Assembly (NCBI GenBank): GCA_014218235.1
Contig: CM024755.1
Location: forward strand, 33,934,713-33,998,712
From: Colocasia esculenta
Lineage: Eukaryota > Streptophyta > Magnoliopsida > Alismatales > Araceae
Direction: 5' to 3'
Length of the DNA: 64,000 bases
The notes under the pieces are model-generated. The model did not search any database and was not told the DNA's origin. It saw only the letters and a list, made by a program, of their open reading frames with translations. Numbering within the stretch: position 1 is the first letter of the stretch; every line of letters starts with the position of its first letter. Shown in pieces: positions 45,906 to 56,640 of the stretch. The position numbers were made by a program, and so were the translations under genes.

Positions 45906-46494
45906 TGTTTCTCGGGTACCAAATAAAAGGTTTGATTATTATGTATAGTGCATAAATAGAGGGGTTGTGAATGATGTGAAAACTGTATAAAAGCTCAAGA
46001 CTTCAAGTATAACTACAGGGCCAATAATTGTTTTAACTTTGAGTAAATTGATAAGTGGAATAAGCTTTGACTCTAGGTGTTATTTGTTTGATATTAAACA
46101 TTAGACGCTTTTGGTTTTCCAACCAGCATAATTTTTCATATCTGGCCCTCACTTTCAAGATATTTATCCATAACTCCTCCAATTCTCAAGTTATTTTTGT
46201 GTAAGTCCACTAACATTACATATTAGCCTGATGCTTAAAAACAGATCCCTTAAAAAGGTGTTTTCAAAAATTAATGTGTAATCACAAGAACTTCCATATT
46301 AATATTTGGATAATTGGTGGATATGAAAAATTGTAGGACATGAAAACTAAACCATTGTGAGAATTTATCAACGGTATAAAGTAAAGTAGAATTGGTATTC
46401 CTCTGTTCTCTAGATGTTGCTGCTACTACGATTAGAAAATTGGTATTCTTCTTCCCCACCCCCACCTCCTCCTATTTTTGATCATGTGTTGGTT
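45906..46494. other. AT-rich spacer, nothing recognised
   Basis: No supported open frame, RNA gene or repeat. Confidence 0.4.
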
Positions 46495-47712
46495 GTTAAG
46501 TGTTGTGGTGTGGTTAGATCCACAATGTTAGAGTTGAACTTGGACTCTGAGTTAGGTCTGATTGGGACTATGGGTTGGAGATTAGCATCGAGAGTTAGAC
46601 TCCAACTTAGAGTCTATAATAGACATTAGGAGGCAGTCCTAATGGGATTAGGAGACTGTTGGAGGGGTCTTCTATAAATAGCAGTTGTACCCAGGGGGCG
46701 GTGATGCACAACACTTGGGACGTGACTGAAGTAGTCGTGTGTTTCGGTCGTATGCTTGATCACCACTCGGGGAGAAATGTTTACTTCTTCATGGTTAATT
46801 GAAAGAAACATTTTCTCCGGTCTTCTCTGTGTTTCTTTGTATGTGAACGTTGTTTTTTGGTTGAAATTCCCAACATATGGCACCCACCATAGGGCTTTGA
46901 CCGGAGGTGACGTTCGCAGAAGCTTGGCGTCAAAGGCAACAACTGCTGCTGGCATCTACGACATTGGGGCTGTGGGGGTTGCCTCGGAGTAAGCCAGAGG
47001 CAGAGCAACGGTGGTGGTCGCATCTGTCAACATCGAAAAGAAATGTCGGGCAACACTTGAACGGCAGTAGCAGTAGGGCTACTGGTGAGCTCCAGTAGCG
47101 GCAATTGCCGGAGACAAGGCCAACAAAGGCAGTAGTAGGAAGGCCACGGCGGTGGCAGAGCGGCTGCAGCATAGCAGGGCACAATGGTGCAGCAACAGGG
47201 TGCGGCGGCAATCCCAGGCGCAGGTCGCAAGAGCGACAGCGGCAACAGGCCGCGGGGCAGCGGCAAAGCTCGCCGCCGCGGCAGCAGGGTGAGGCTGCAG
47301 CGGCAGCCACAGTAGCTTGGCAGCAAAGCACGTGGCGGTCGTGTTCGCCGGTAGGGAGGCCTGCGGCGGCAGTGTCCGTGTCTGCTAGCAGGGAGGTCAC
47401 ACTTTTGGGTATCTGGATCTAGGTGGAGCTTGGATCTAGAAACGGATCCATCCGTACCCGTTTAGGAGATCCATTTCACTGGTTTGACAAGTGCGCGATC
47501 TGACGACTATAATTATTTTGATCAAATCGGAGGCAATTGGAGGCGGAATTGGGTGATCCAAGAGTCCATCCCTAGGTTTTCTAACCCTCCAGACATGTTG
47601 GACGGTGTGGATCGGGTGAATTCTACACTGATTGGGAGATTTTGTGCAGGAGTGTGCGGAGATCGATAAGGATCACGATGATTGGTTGGATCGAGGTTGA
47701 TCGAAAGCGTCA

Positions 47713-48461
47713 ATGGCGAACACCGGGAGCATAGGTCATAAGGTAGCAGCGCAGGTCGCGAGCTTCTCCGAACCTTTCAACGGCTACAACGATTTTACAC
47801 TATGGTAGCAACGCGTGAAGAACATCCTGATGAGAGAAGGACTGGTGAAGGCTCTCAACGACAAGATGGAGAAAACATATAAGCTATCAATTAAGGCAAG
47901 GCAGGAGATGTAGGACTTGGCAAACATTACGATTTCGTTGTTCCTGGAAAATAACACACTTCGAGAGGTGATAGGATTGGAAGATTCAGAAGAAGTTGGA
48001 GAGCAAGTATAAGTCCAAGTCATTGACAAACTGGCTATTTTTGAAAAAGAGACTATATGGCCTGAAGATGGAGGAAGGAGAAAGACTAGAGGCTCATCTA
48101 GACGAATACAACAAAATACTGACAGAGGTGCTTGCCCGAGACGTGAAGATCGATGAAGAGGATAAGACACTACTCTTGTTGGCTTCGTTGCCTACATCAT
48201 ATGATCATAGTGTGACTACACTATTGTTCGGAAAAGATACTCTCAAGATGGATGATACAATCACTTCATTGCTCATGAACGAGTCACAATGGAAGGGCAA
48301 CAACGATCGAGCATCACGTGAGGGCGATCTTTTTATTGCAGGTGGAGGTCGAGGGAGATCTGATGAGGCAACGGTCTAGAAAGAGCAAGGCTCATTCCAA
48401 GTCATGAACTTCCTAGACGTGTTACTATTGTGACAAAGAAGGTCATATGAAGAGGGATTGT
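47713..48461 (+). pseudogene. Copia gag with zinc knuckle, broken
   Basis: ATG at 47713 opens MANTGSIGHKVAAQ and then FNGYNDFTLW, followed by a TAG where Copia gags have more coding sequence. A second TAG follows SIKARQEM, and a frame change lies near 47970. The downstream part (YGLKMEEGERLEAHLDEYNK, LLASLPTSYDH) is the UBN2/gag-polypeptide domain typical of plant Copia. A TAG at 48377-48379 precedes an intact C-x2-C-x4-H-x4-C knuckle, CYYCDKEGHMKRDC, at 48420-48461. With several stops it cannot make particles. Confidence 0.85.
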
Positions 48462-49130
48462 CTAGTATGGGAGGAGGATGCTAGGCTACAGAAAGAAAAA
48501 AGAAATAAGAAGGAAGAGACATCTGTAATGGGGGCAGTTGGAGAAGACAGTGAGGATGAGCTGGTCTTGTGTACGACTTTTGCAAGTGATGGAAATATAG
48601 GTTGGCTATTAGATTCTAGTTGTTCGTTTCATGTGTGTTTAGACAGGGGGCAGTTTAGCACATATCAGACTTGTGATGGTGGCTTGATTTTCTTGGCAAA
48701 CGACATGGAGTGCTTAGATGCCGGAGTTGGATCAGTGCGGGTTCGCATGTTTGATGGAACAATGTTTACATTGACAGAGGTCTGACATGTACCAGATCTA
48801 AAAAGGAACCTGATTTCTTTGGGAATCTTAGATTCAAGAGGTTGCCGATGCACTTTTGAAGGTGGAGCACTCCGAGTGTGCAGAGGATCACGGGTTATAC
48901 TACGAGGGAAGATGATTGACGGTGTGTATAGACTTGTATGGAGGGTCGACAATGGCGTAGCTCGAGCACTTGTTTCCCAGGAAAGCAGTACGGATCATCA
49001 GATGACTCGATCTGCTGATGGAAGAGCGTGGAAGAAGCGGGTCACTTTCGCTTCAGTGGTCAATGGTGGACGTGGTCTCTCATGTCGACTGAGAGAGGAG
49101 GTACCACATCGAGGTGTGCAGTGGTGCTGA
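48462..49130 (+). pseudogene. Copia protease / GAG-pre-integrase remnant
   Basis: GWLLDSSCSFHVC is the protease active-site region. The family norm is D-S/T-G; here the Gly is Ser, so the enzyme would probably be inactive. A TGA at 48783 interrupts before HVPDLKRNLISLGILDSRG, the GAG-pre-integrase block. The HHCC-to-DDE integrase part is absent and the frame runs into unrelated 3' leader sequence near 49040. Confidence 0.8.
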
Positions 49131-49996
49131 GCTGCGTGGTGCACCCAGCTGAGGTGCGAGCATCCGAGTACGGGATGCAGGGCCATGCAGGTGGAGTTGG
49201 CTGACAGATGGCTTGTGGATTCGACATCGGATTGATCTACACGTAGCTTGCAGATTCAAGCCAAGGTGGAGTATGTTGTGGTGTGGCTAGATCCATAATG
49301 TTAGAGTCAAACTTAGACTCTGAATTAGGACTGACTGGAACTCTGGGTTGGAGATTAGCATCGGTAGTTAGACTCCAATTTAGACTCTGTGATAGACATT
49401 AGGAGGCAGTCCTAATGGGATTAGGAAACTGTTGGGAGGGTCTTCTATAAATAGCAGTTGTACCCCAGGGGATGGTGATGCATAGCACTTGGGACGTGAC
49501 CGAGGAGGTAGTCGGGTGTTTCGGTCTTGTGCTTGATCACCACCCGGGGAGAAAGGTTTACTTCTTCATGGTTAATTGAAAGAAGTATTTTCTTCAGTCT
49601 TCTCTGTGTGTTGTTTGTATGTGAACGTTGTTTTCTGGTCGAAATTCCCAACAGTTAAGTGCACTTGATCTAAATTGTCGTCGACTATTATTAACTATGT
49701 TTTTTTTTCCATTTATTCAGGAGATAATAAATCATCTTATTTGGAAGATTATTTCACTTATGCAATAGGTTATTCTAAGTCAGAAGATGTCCTCATAGAA
49801 AATAAACAATTTTTACATTTAAATTATTCATACAATAAATATTATAAAATAGATTATCTTTACTAAAATATTATTAGATATATGATTGTTTTTTTGGGTA
49901 AGCTGTTAAATGTATCACTGGTAAATCTCAAATATTGTAAAAATATCATCAACATAATTACCTTGAAACTTTGAACAATTTTGGTATTCCTTTGTA

Positions 49997-50098
49997 CTCA
50001 AGGAGTAACTTAATGGGAGTCTCCATGTACACTAGGAAGACATCATGGTTCAACTCCCATCAACTGTAAATTCACAAAGAATTAAAAAAAATAAGAAT
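49997..50098 (+). mobile_element. Short tRNA-derived SINE-like unit
   Basis: TAACTTAATGG (50006-50016) fits the A box at 10 of 11 positions. GGTTCAACTCC (50047-50057) fits the B box fully. The spacing is 30 bases, and an AATTAAAAAAAATAAG tail follows. It lies just right of the Copia element. I see no certain target duplication. Confidence 0.5.
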
Positions 50099-50349
50099 AA
50101 TATCAAGGATTCAATTCGCATCAACATATAATAAGCTTGTATTCCAATAAGTAAAAAAAAAACGTTACATGACATTGCCACAGAATATAAAATTGTTGTA
50201 TTGAGTTTATACGAAATTGCAACCTTCTCATCCTTGGCCCAAGGGGAACTCTAACGCCTTTATCAAGGATTTCCTTTTTGTCTCCTCCTTTTCTCCGACA
50301 CACAAAAAAACGTGTAACACGTGAACGTCGACATGGATCTCATTTTAGA

Positions 50350-50731
50350 GGGAAATTTTCTAAAATAATAAAAATATATTAAATATTAAATAAATAATTA
50401 TATTTTAAAAATAATTACAGAAGTAGTCACCAAAGACCGACTTTGCTCGTGGACCCAATTTTATGATAACAATGTTGACATTGTAAACGACCTAGTTGAA
50501 AACACCAACATCAATGTCGACACTAACATTAATTTGTGTAGAGCACAGACACTTGGTGATGACTTAATTTTTTCGTTTTCAAATTAATGTCGGCGTTATC
50601 AATGTCGATATTAATGTAACTCGTCACAAAACAAGAGTAAGTTGATCACTCGTGATTGTTTTGTAAGTATTTTTAAAATATGATTATTTATTTAATATTT
50701 TGTTATTTTTTATTATTTTACTAAATTTCCC
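50350..50731. mobile_element. MITE with ~70-bp inverted repeats
   Basis: The left arm begins GGGAAATTTTCTAAAATAAT and continues to AAAAATAATTACA. The right arm is its reverse complement with few differences and ends ACTAAATTTCCC. The centre holds several ATGTCG-type words in both orientations. The length is 382 bp with no coding capacity. Confidence 0.75.
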
Positions 50732-51924
50732 CGTTTTATACTTTGGGTTCAAATATTAGTTTCGGAATTATAAACTTGGGGCATACCCAAATTTCATTTG
50801 GTATTTAAACTCAACATATTTTAAGTTTACTTTTATTTAAATTTGGTTATTTCTTAAATAAGTTTGTTTTACTTGTTGACATCCGTGTAACATAGGTGGT
50901 GTCACTATATATGCTAAATTAGAAATTTTTTTTGGGTTAATTCTACCGTCTTACCTTACCTACCATTCACCTTAAAAGGAAATTATAAAAAGGGACTTTT
51001 TATGTTTTTAACCTCTACAAAATCTCATATTTAAGAATTAACCACTCCAATGTAGACATTCATTGATCATCATGCAATACGAATTAACACTTTACCCCTT
51101 CAAACCTCTTCAAATTATACAAAAACTCCAAAAAAGTTGTGTTGATACTTGAAATTTCAGCATGCCTTTCGAGAGTTATTATCTCCATTTGAGATTTTTG
51201 TCATTTTTTAAGAAAATATATCTCCCTTAAGAGGAATAAAAAAAGAATGAGTCTTACTTATAAATACACTTCATATTTATTTTCTTTACACTTGTGAGAC
51301 TAAAATGATGGCTCTACAAAGTGTTTAAAAAAATAAGTGTGTAGCTGTAGGTGTTTATAAATTAATACGTAGATGGAAAACTAGCAATTTCGATTAAACA
51401 TCATGCAATAAGAGATTAAATAATAGCGATTTCAGTAGTGAAATAAATAAGCCCTCCCCAACGACAGAAATTACGTAGAACAAGATCGACTGGAGCACAA
51501 ATGCCTGCGGATAAAAACTATGAGGAGAAGAAAGAGAAGCGCATTAATGCTCATCTCCACATTCGAAACCGGAGGGCCATTACTAGCTCGCATCCTCATG
51601 CTACTCCTCTGGTCGCTGCTCAGTACTGGCGTTAATGTCTTGCCGGCCGGCTGCTGCCCCTTTGCTCTCTCCTCGAAGATTTCTCTGCGTTCCCTCCTCT
51701 CCCACATTGTTTAATGGCGACACCTGTCGTCTAAGTTGCCCTCTCACTGGAACTTCTCCTGAAGCATAAGTAGCACCCGGCCGCATCGGCAGTAACAAAC
51801 GGGTAGACGCACTTCTCAGGCAGCGTTTGAACGAGCACAAGCCTTTCCAAGTTCCTCGCCCTGTTGCCGAGAAATCTTCCATCTTTTGGGTGGTTGTGGT
51901 CGCACTGAGGGAAGGGAGACTGCG
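50732..51924. other. Upstream region of the POLAR-like gene
   Basis: AT-rich up to about 51450, then turning GC-rich toward the gene. I found no independent coding exon; the minus-strand open frames at 51.5-52.5 kb are shadows of the GC-rich first exon and leader. Confidence 0.45.
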
Positions 51925-54900
51925 ATGGGTTTGCCGTCGAGGGAGAGGAGGCGGCGGGCGCTGGCGCTGCTGGCCGCCCGGCTCTGCCGCCCTCATGCGG
52001 AGGAGGCGAACGCCCACGGTGGGCAGCCGCCGGGTGGGGAGCAGAGGGTGCAGATTGGAGATGTTCTCGAAAAGATGTGTCTTGGAGATCTCCTCCGTGA
52101 ACAGGACGACGCACCCCGACCCTTGGACCCCGTTAACGATGCAGCCGTCACCACCCCAGAGAGAGGCGGCGGCGGCGGGAGCGGGGGCAGCAGAAGAGGA
52201 GGGAGGAGGGGGAAGAAGGCGGGTTCTTCTTCTTCTTCTCCTGCACCTCGGTGCCTGCTGTCTCGGTGGCTTCCTTCCAAGCAGTTTCTGAAGTGCAGGG
52301 TGTGCGAGGGGGAGTACGATGAGGAAGAGGAAGAGGTGGCGGAGGAGGAGGATGTGGTGGAGAGCGAGGGCGGGTGTGGCAGCTGCGTCTTTTCGCTGAG
52401 GTCAGAAGTGGGTGCGAGCACGATGCTGTCTGCCGGCAGAGCGGAAGCAGCTTTGGCGTCCGCAAGCATAGGCGGGCAAGACTCTGTTTACACCGAAGAG
52501 AGAAAGACGAAGGATTCAGATTTTGGTGGTAGTTTCTCTGTCCTCCCATGAGTCTCTTTCATCCTCTGTTCATTAAGTAGCAGCATAGGATTAATGATCT
52601 GCATCAACTTCATGTCTGCACTGTAGATTCCATTTGTTGGTACCTTCTGGGTGTTCAATGAGACGAGCACCAGTAATGGCACCACAGGCAAATTTAGTCC
52701 AACAGTGGCCAGCATGCATGGGTCATTGTTTGTCTTGAAGCTAGTTCTATAGAAATTTCAAGAGCTGGAAAGCCATTTTTCTGGGGTGTCATTTAAAGTA
52801 AACTTCTCCATGTTCCATTCGTCTTGTATTTCTGCAAGAATGAAGCTGCTGGAGACAGTTGGACCATCAAGTTTCGACTCAATCTTCTCTACAATAAGAA
52901 GTTTTACTCCCTTTTTGATCCACTTAATTTCATTACTGACTCTGTGTCTTGGAAGTCAAGTCATGCTTAATGTCTTCTGCAGAGACAAGGCTTTGAGTCT
53001 CCTTTTTGTTCCTCTCCGTGGATATTTTGGAAGAAATTTTTATTTTAAGTCCCTATATTCTTTCATATTTTGTACCCCATACCATACAATCTGGCTATTT
53101 ATTAGAATGCCCACTGAATATTCTCTGTTAGACAAAAATTCCCTCCCCTTTCATTTTGTAGATTGGATGTGAAGAAAACTTAACTACGTTCGGTTGTCTT
53201 AGAAGGAATATGCTACAGAATATTCTCCTTTTTTTTCTTGACATCTTATTACCCGATGATACTATTTGTAGATTCTTATACTTCTTAGGGGCGTTTTAAT
53301 GTAGAGATAGATTAAATAGACTAATCTTATATATGAAAGAATATTAGGGGGTAGAAAGTAAAAAAAAAAAAACCATTTTGTGATCTCTCTTCGCTGAATG
53401 ATCATTTACTCGCTATAGTTGTTTCTGATACTTGGTGTTCTCTAGCTTTTTTTTTTTTTTTTTTAAGATTGGTCAGAGTTTTATTCCTTTCCTTCCACTG
53501 TGACTTGTTAGTCGTCAAATGTATCTGCAGTTTCAGTTCTGTTAAGGGATCATTTCATCCAGAAATCTCCTGAATTGCTTCAACAGCATACATTGAACAG
53601 GGTCAAAGTTACAGTAGCCATGAGAGTTTAGCCTCCCTTGGATGCCTCCCCTTATTGGGAATGGGAGCTTAAACAGATCAAACTTTGGCTTCTTATCCTG
53701 CTTTGTCATGAACACCGAATTCCTTCATCCAACCTTGTTCCTGGTGTTATGGGGCAGGCAGACCCCATGTACTACATGAGAGGGAAAGTGATGAAGAGCC
53801 GGAGATATGTAACTACCTATGAAATTGCAGAATTTATGTGTACTCCCGTTAGTTCTTCAAAATGCTGTTGGTTTTCTGTGGTGTTGAGCATTTATTTCCT
53901 AATCATGTCATATGCAACTTACCTTTTTCCACATCAAACACTTCCTTTTTCCTTGATCAATTTGAATTCAAAATCTAGTGTGTTTATGCTGGTGATACTG
54001 CAACTATATGGTAAATTTTTACTTCATTATCATCACTGTTAAAACGCACTACAAATGGTAATAGGAACACCATAACATTTTGATCCTTATTGTTCTCTCT
54101 ATACAACTGCTTATCCTGATCCAAAATCTGATTTTAATCTTTCCAGTACACAATCCTGAGCAGACCTTTCTCAACGTTGGCATGGGGGCAAGTTTGGTGT
54201 TCCTACTCACTAGAAGCATAACTGAGTTTAACAAGATGACAGAGCTGAGGAGGGAAATTGAGATTCTGCTTAAAGAGGTCAAAGATGCAGTGCAGAAACA
54301 TGACCTGAGTCCTAATCCCGTTGAGTCGAAGAATACCCTAACCTTTTCTTATTCAGATTCATGGGGTGATACAGAGGTGACACAAGAAAGCAATAATCTT
54401 CCACCTCAAGACTGTCTCCCACACTTAAAGCTGCCAGAGGCACCTTCTGTTGTCGGACATGATGGCCATCCCAAACACGAAAGAGATCACATGGATGCCA
54501 AATCTCTGGAGTATCAGATAGAATCAGGGCTGGAATCTGAATCAGAACTTCTGCAGCTTAACTTGGACAAACATGATTCAGAAGAAAAATTTATGACAGA
54601 GGTACTGTTGTATCTGAAGAAATCATAAGTTGTTCCCATTACATGTTTCTATAAACGTATTGTGGGGAATGTTATAGTGCCGCGCCTTTTAGATCCCCTT
54701 GTGCCATATGAGAAAAATTCTCCTGTCTTCAGATTTGAGAACTGGATGACAGGGAAAATAAACTTAAAAGGCTCTTAGGGGCTCAAGCCATTGAACATCA
54801 AACTTGAGAGGTGGCGATGGCAGAAGGGCGATAAGAAAGTGTGGCACAAAGCATTCCTTTCTTCTTGTATTACATGCTCTTTTCAATCTTCCATAGCTAA

Positions 54901-55383
54901 CTTACCCTTTATGTTTCTTTGTATTGTTGAAAGTGTCTACCATATATGTTACCATCAGGCATCTAGGATAGAAATTGTTAGTGTTCTAACTAATGGTCTG
55001 TTTCTCCATAATTTAGACATGCACATTGAGGAACACGTAACTGGCACTTTTGCCTAGACTAACATATACAATTCATGACTTGGCAGCTATCTGACAAAAG
55101 AACTGAAGTTTCAGACAGCTTCAGTGTGAATCTTCACACCGGGCCAAAGGAGAGGGTGGAAAAAGAAGTATGTACTAGGTTTCAGTTTGGGGTTTGCCCT
55201 CACGAGCTGACAAGGAGGCTGCATGAGCTCCTGGAGGCAAGACAAGAAGAAAGGATTACGGAGTTGGAGTCTGCGTTGCAGCTTGCCCATATCAAGCTCC
55301 GGGAGAAGGAAATGGAAGCCTCCTGGTGGAGAGACACCGCCCGGCTTGCTTCACAACAAAATCAGGAGTCTTTGTTGAGGTGA
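51925..55383 (+). CDS. POLAR-like: POLAR / POLAR-like cell-polarity protein
   Basis: Three exons with matching phases: 51925-52528, 54147-54601 and 55087-55383, giving 451 aa. The ATG at 51925 (GCGATGG) is the first good start; the open frame before it has no ATG. Exon 1 is GC-rich and encodes a basic start, RCLLSRWLPSKQFLKC and a run of acidic residues. Exon 2 has FLNVGMGASLVFLLTRS, a likely hydrophobic segment, and FNKMTELRREIEILLKEVKD, a coiled coil. Exon 3 carries the signature GVCPHELTRRLHELLEARQE, then RITELESALQ and EMEASWWRDTARL. This block defines the POLAR and POLAR-like family. In Arabidopsis POLAR sits in a cortical crescent of stomatal-lineage cells with BASL and scaffolds BIN2-type kinases before asymmetric division. 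Which family member this is cannot be told here. No damage seen. Confidence 0.87.
52529..54146. other. Intron 1 of the POLAR-like gene
   Basis: 1.6 kb, AT-rich, with poly-A and poly-T runs near 53360 and 53450. The open frame at 53638-54042 shows no family motif and is not needed to keep the phase between exons 1 and 2, so I do not treat it as an exon. Confidence 0.7.
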
Positions 55384-56139
55384 GCATGGTAATAATTCAA
55401 GGTTGGGATGCTGCACTTTTCCAGATAATGGAGAGAGCATGGACTGGTGGTGACGAGGCTACCGGCCGCATCCGTGAAGGAAAGAAAGACTGTAAAAATC
55501 AGAGGAAAATCTAGCCTTCCTCCTCAGTCCTTTTGTTGAGTTTTTTTTTGCAAATAATCTCCCCAAGAATGTTCTTGTATATATGGAGAGATTCATCTAT
55601 GCCTAAATAATCATCGTGGGATGCCTTGTTGGTCAATTTTCCACTCGTTGCAGATATCAAATTTGGGGTTTCTGTCATGGGATGAATCAGCATAATTGGA
55701 GCTCCTTGTTTATTGAGCTTTGATGTTAGAGGCGCTGCAATGGTCTGCTCATCGTCTGCTTCTTCAAGTCTCCAATCAAAGTTGCCAACTTGGGCTACGT
55801 AAAGGAGGATGGGAGCCTCATGCACCTACACTTTTACTTTGGATTCTGTAAAAAGGATGAGTCTCTGATGAGAAATATATTTACCTCCATAACGTTGATG
55901 TGATCACCGCTGTGATGACGTTGCCGACAAAAGGATAAAACTAGCAATTCCACCTCTAGAGAAAAATTTGTTGCACTTACTGTAGTAGTAGTAGTAAATG
56001 CGGTAAGGTGGCACTTGCGTAATGTCACCTTAGATGCCATGTAAGGCCAGCGGGGAGCGGAGCGACGGCTGGCAATCGGCGACAATCGATGGCCAGCGAT
56101 TGGCAGTGACTGATGATAGGCGGTCAGTGACATCTATTC
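55384..56139. other. 3' flank of the POLAR-like gene
   Basis: This contains the 3' untranslated region. The minus-strand open frame 55511-55825 has no motif I recognise. Nothing else is supported. Confidence 0.4.
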
Positions 56140-56640
56140 TAAAATATAAATTTTAAACTTTAAAATATAAATATTAGGCTTCAAAATACAAATCTTGGAC
56201 TCTAAAATATTACCATTAAGGTTTAAACATATTAACTGAATTTTTAATATTTGAGCTCCAAAATACACATCTTGGACTCTAAAATGTAAAATTTGAGCTC
56301 CAAAATACTACCTTTAGGGGTTTACAAATATTAACTGAGCTTTTAATATTTGGGCTCCAAAATACACATCTTGAACTCCAAAATGTAAATATTGGGCTCC
56401 AAAATACTACCCTTAGGATTTAAAAATATTGGCTAGGCTTTTAATATTTGGAGTCTAAAATATAAATATATTGGACTTCAAAATATTTATTATGACTCCA
56501 AAATATAAATTGAGCTCTAAAATATTGACAGTATTTTAATAATAATTTGGACTCTAAAATTGAGATTTTGAACTCAGAAATGCAAACTACGACTTCAAAA
56601 TACAAAATTAGGCTCCAATATACAAATTTAAGCTTTAACA
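56140..56640. repeat. ~99-bp AT-rich tandem repeat with internal ~25-bp units
   Basis: ATATTAACTGA...TTTTAATATTTG starts at about 56229, 56328 and 56426, periods 98-99. Each unit is itself made of GCTCCAAAATAC, GACTCTAAAATGTAAA and similar 20-28 base words, so the array has a higher-order structure. About four to five diverged units. Confidence 0.8.

Larger units (their letters stand above)
46501..49653 (+). mobile_element. Deletion-derivative Copia LTR retrotransposon (3.15 kb)
   Basis: LTRs at 46501-46875 and 49274-49653 begin TGTTG and end CAACA. Both carry TCTTCTATAAATAGCAGTTG, a good TATA region. The 6-bp direct repeat GTTAAG flanks the element (46495-46500 and 49654-49659). After the left LTR, ATGGCACCCACCATAGGGC is the likely primer-binding region, and CAAGGTGGAG precedes the right LTR. 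The interior codes for gag, a zinc knuckle, the start of protease and a GAG-pre-integrase segment. It then jumps to the 3' leader: the integrase core, reverse transcriptase and RNase H are missing. The leader 46.9-47.4 kb is GC-rich. Confidence 0.9.

Noticed and set aside
51993..52549. Minus-strand open frames of 133-158 codons
   Set aside because: They mirror the GC-rich, low-complexity first exon of the POLAR-like gene and have no independent support.
53638..54042. 134-codon open frame in POLAR-like intron 1
   Set aside because: There is no family motif, exon phases join correctly without it, and no convincing acceptor and donor pair brackets it.
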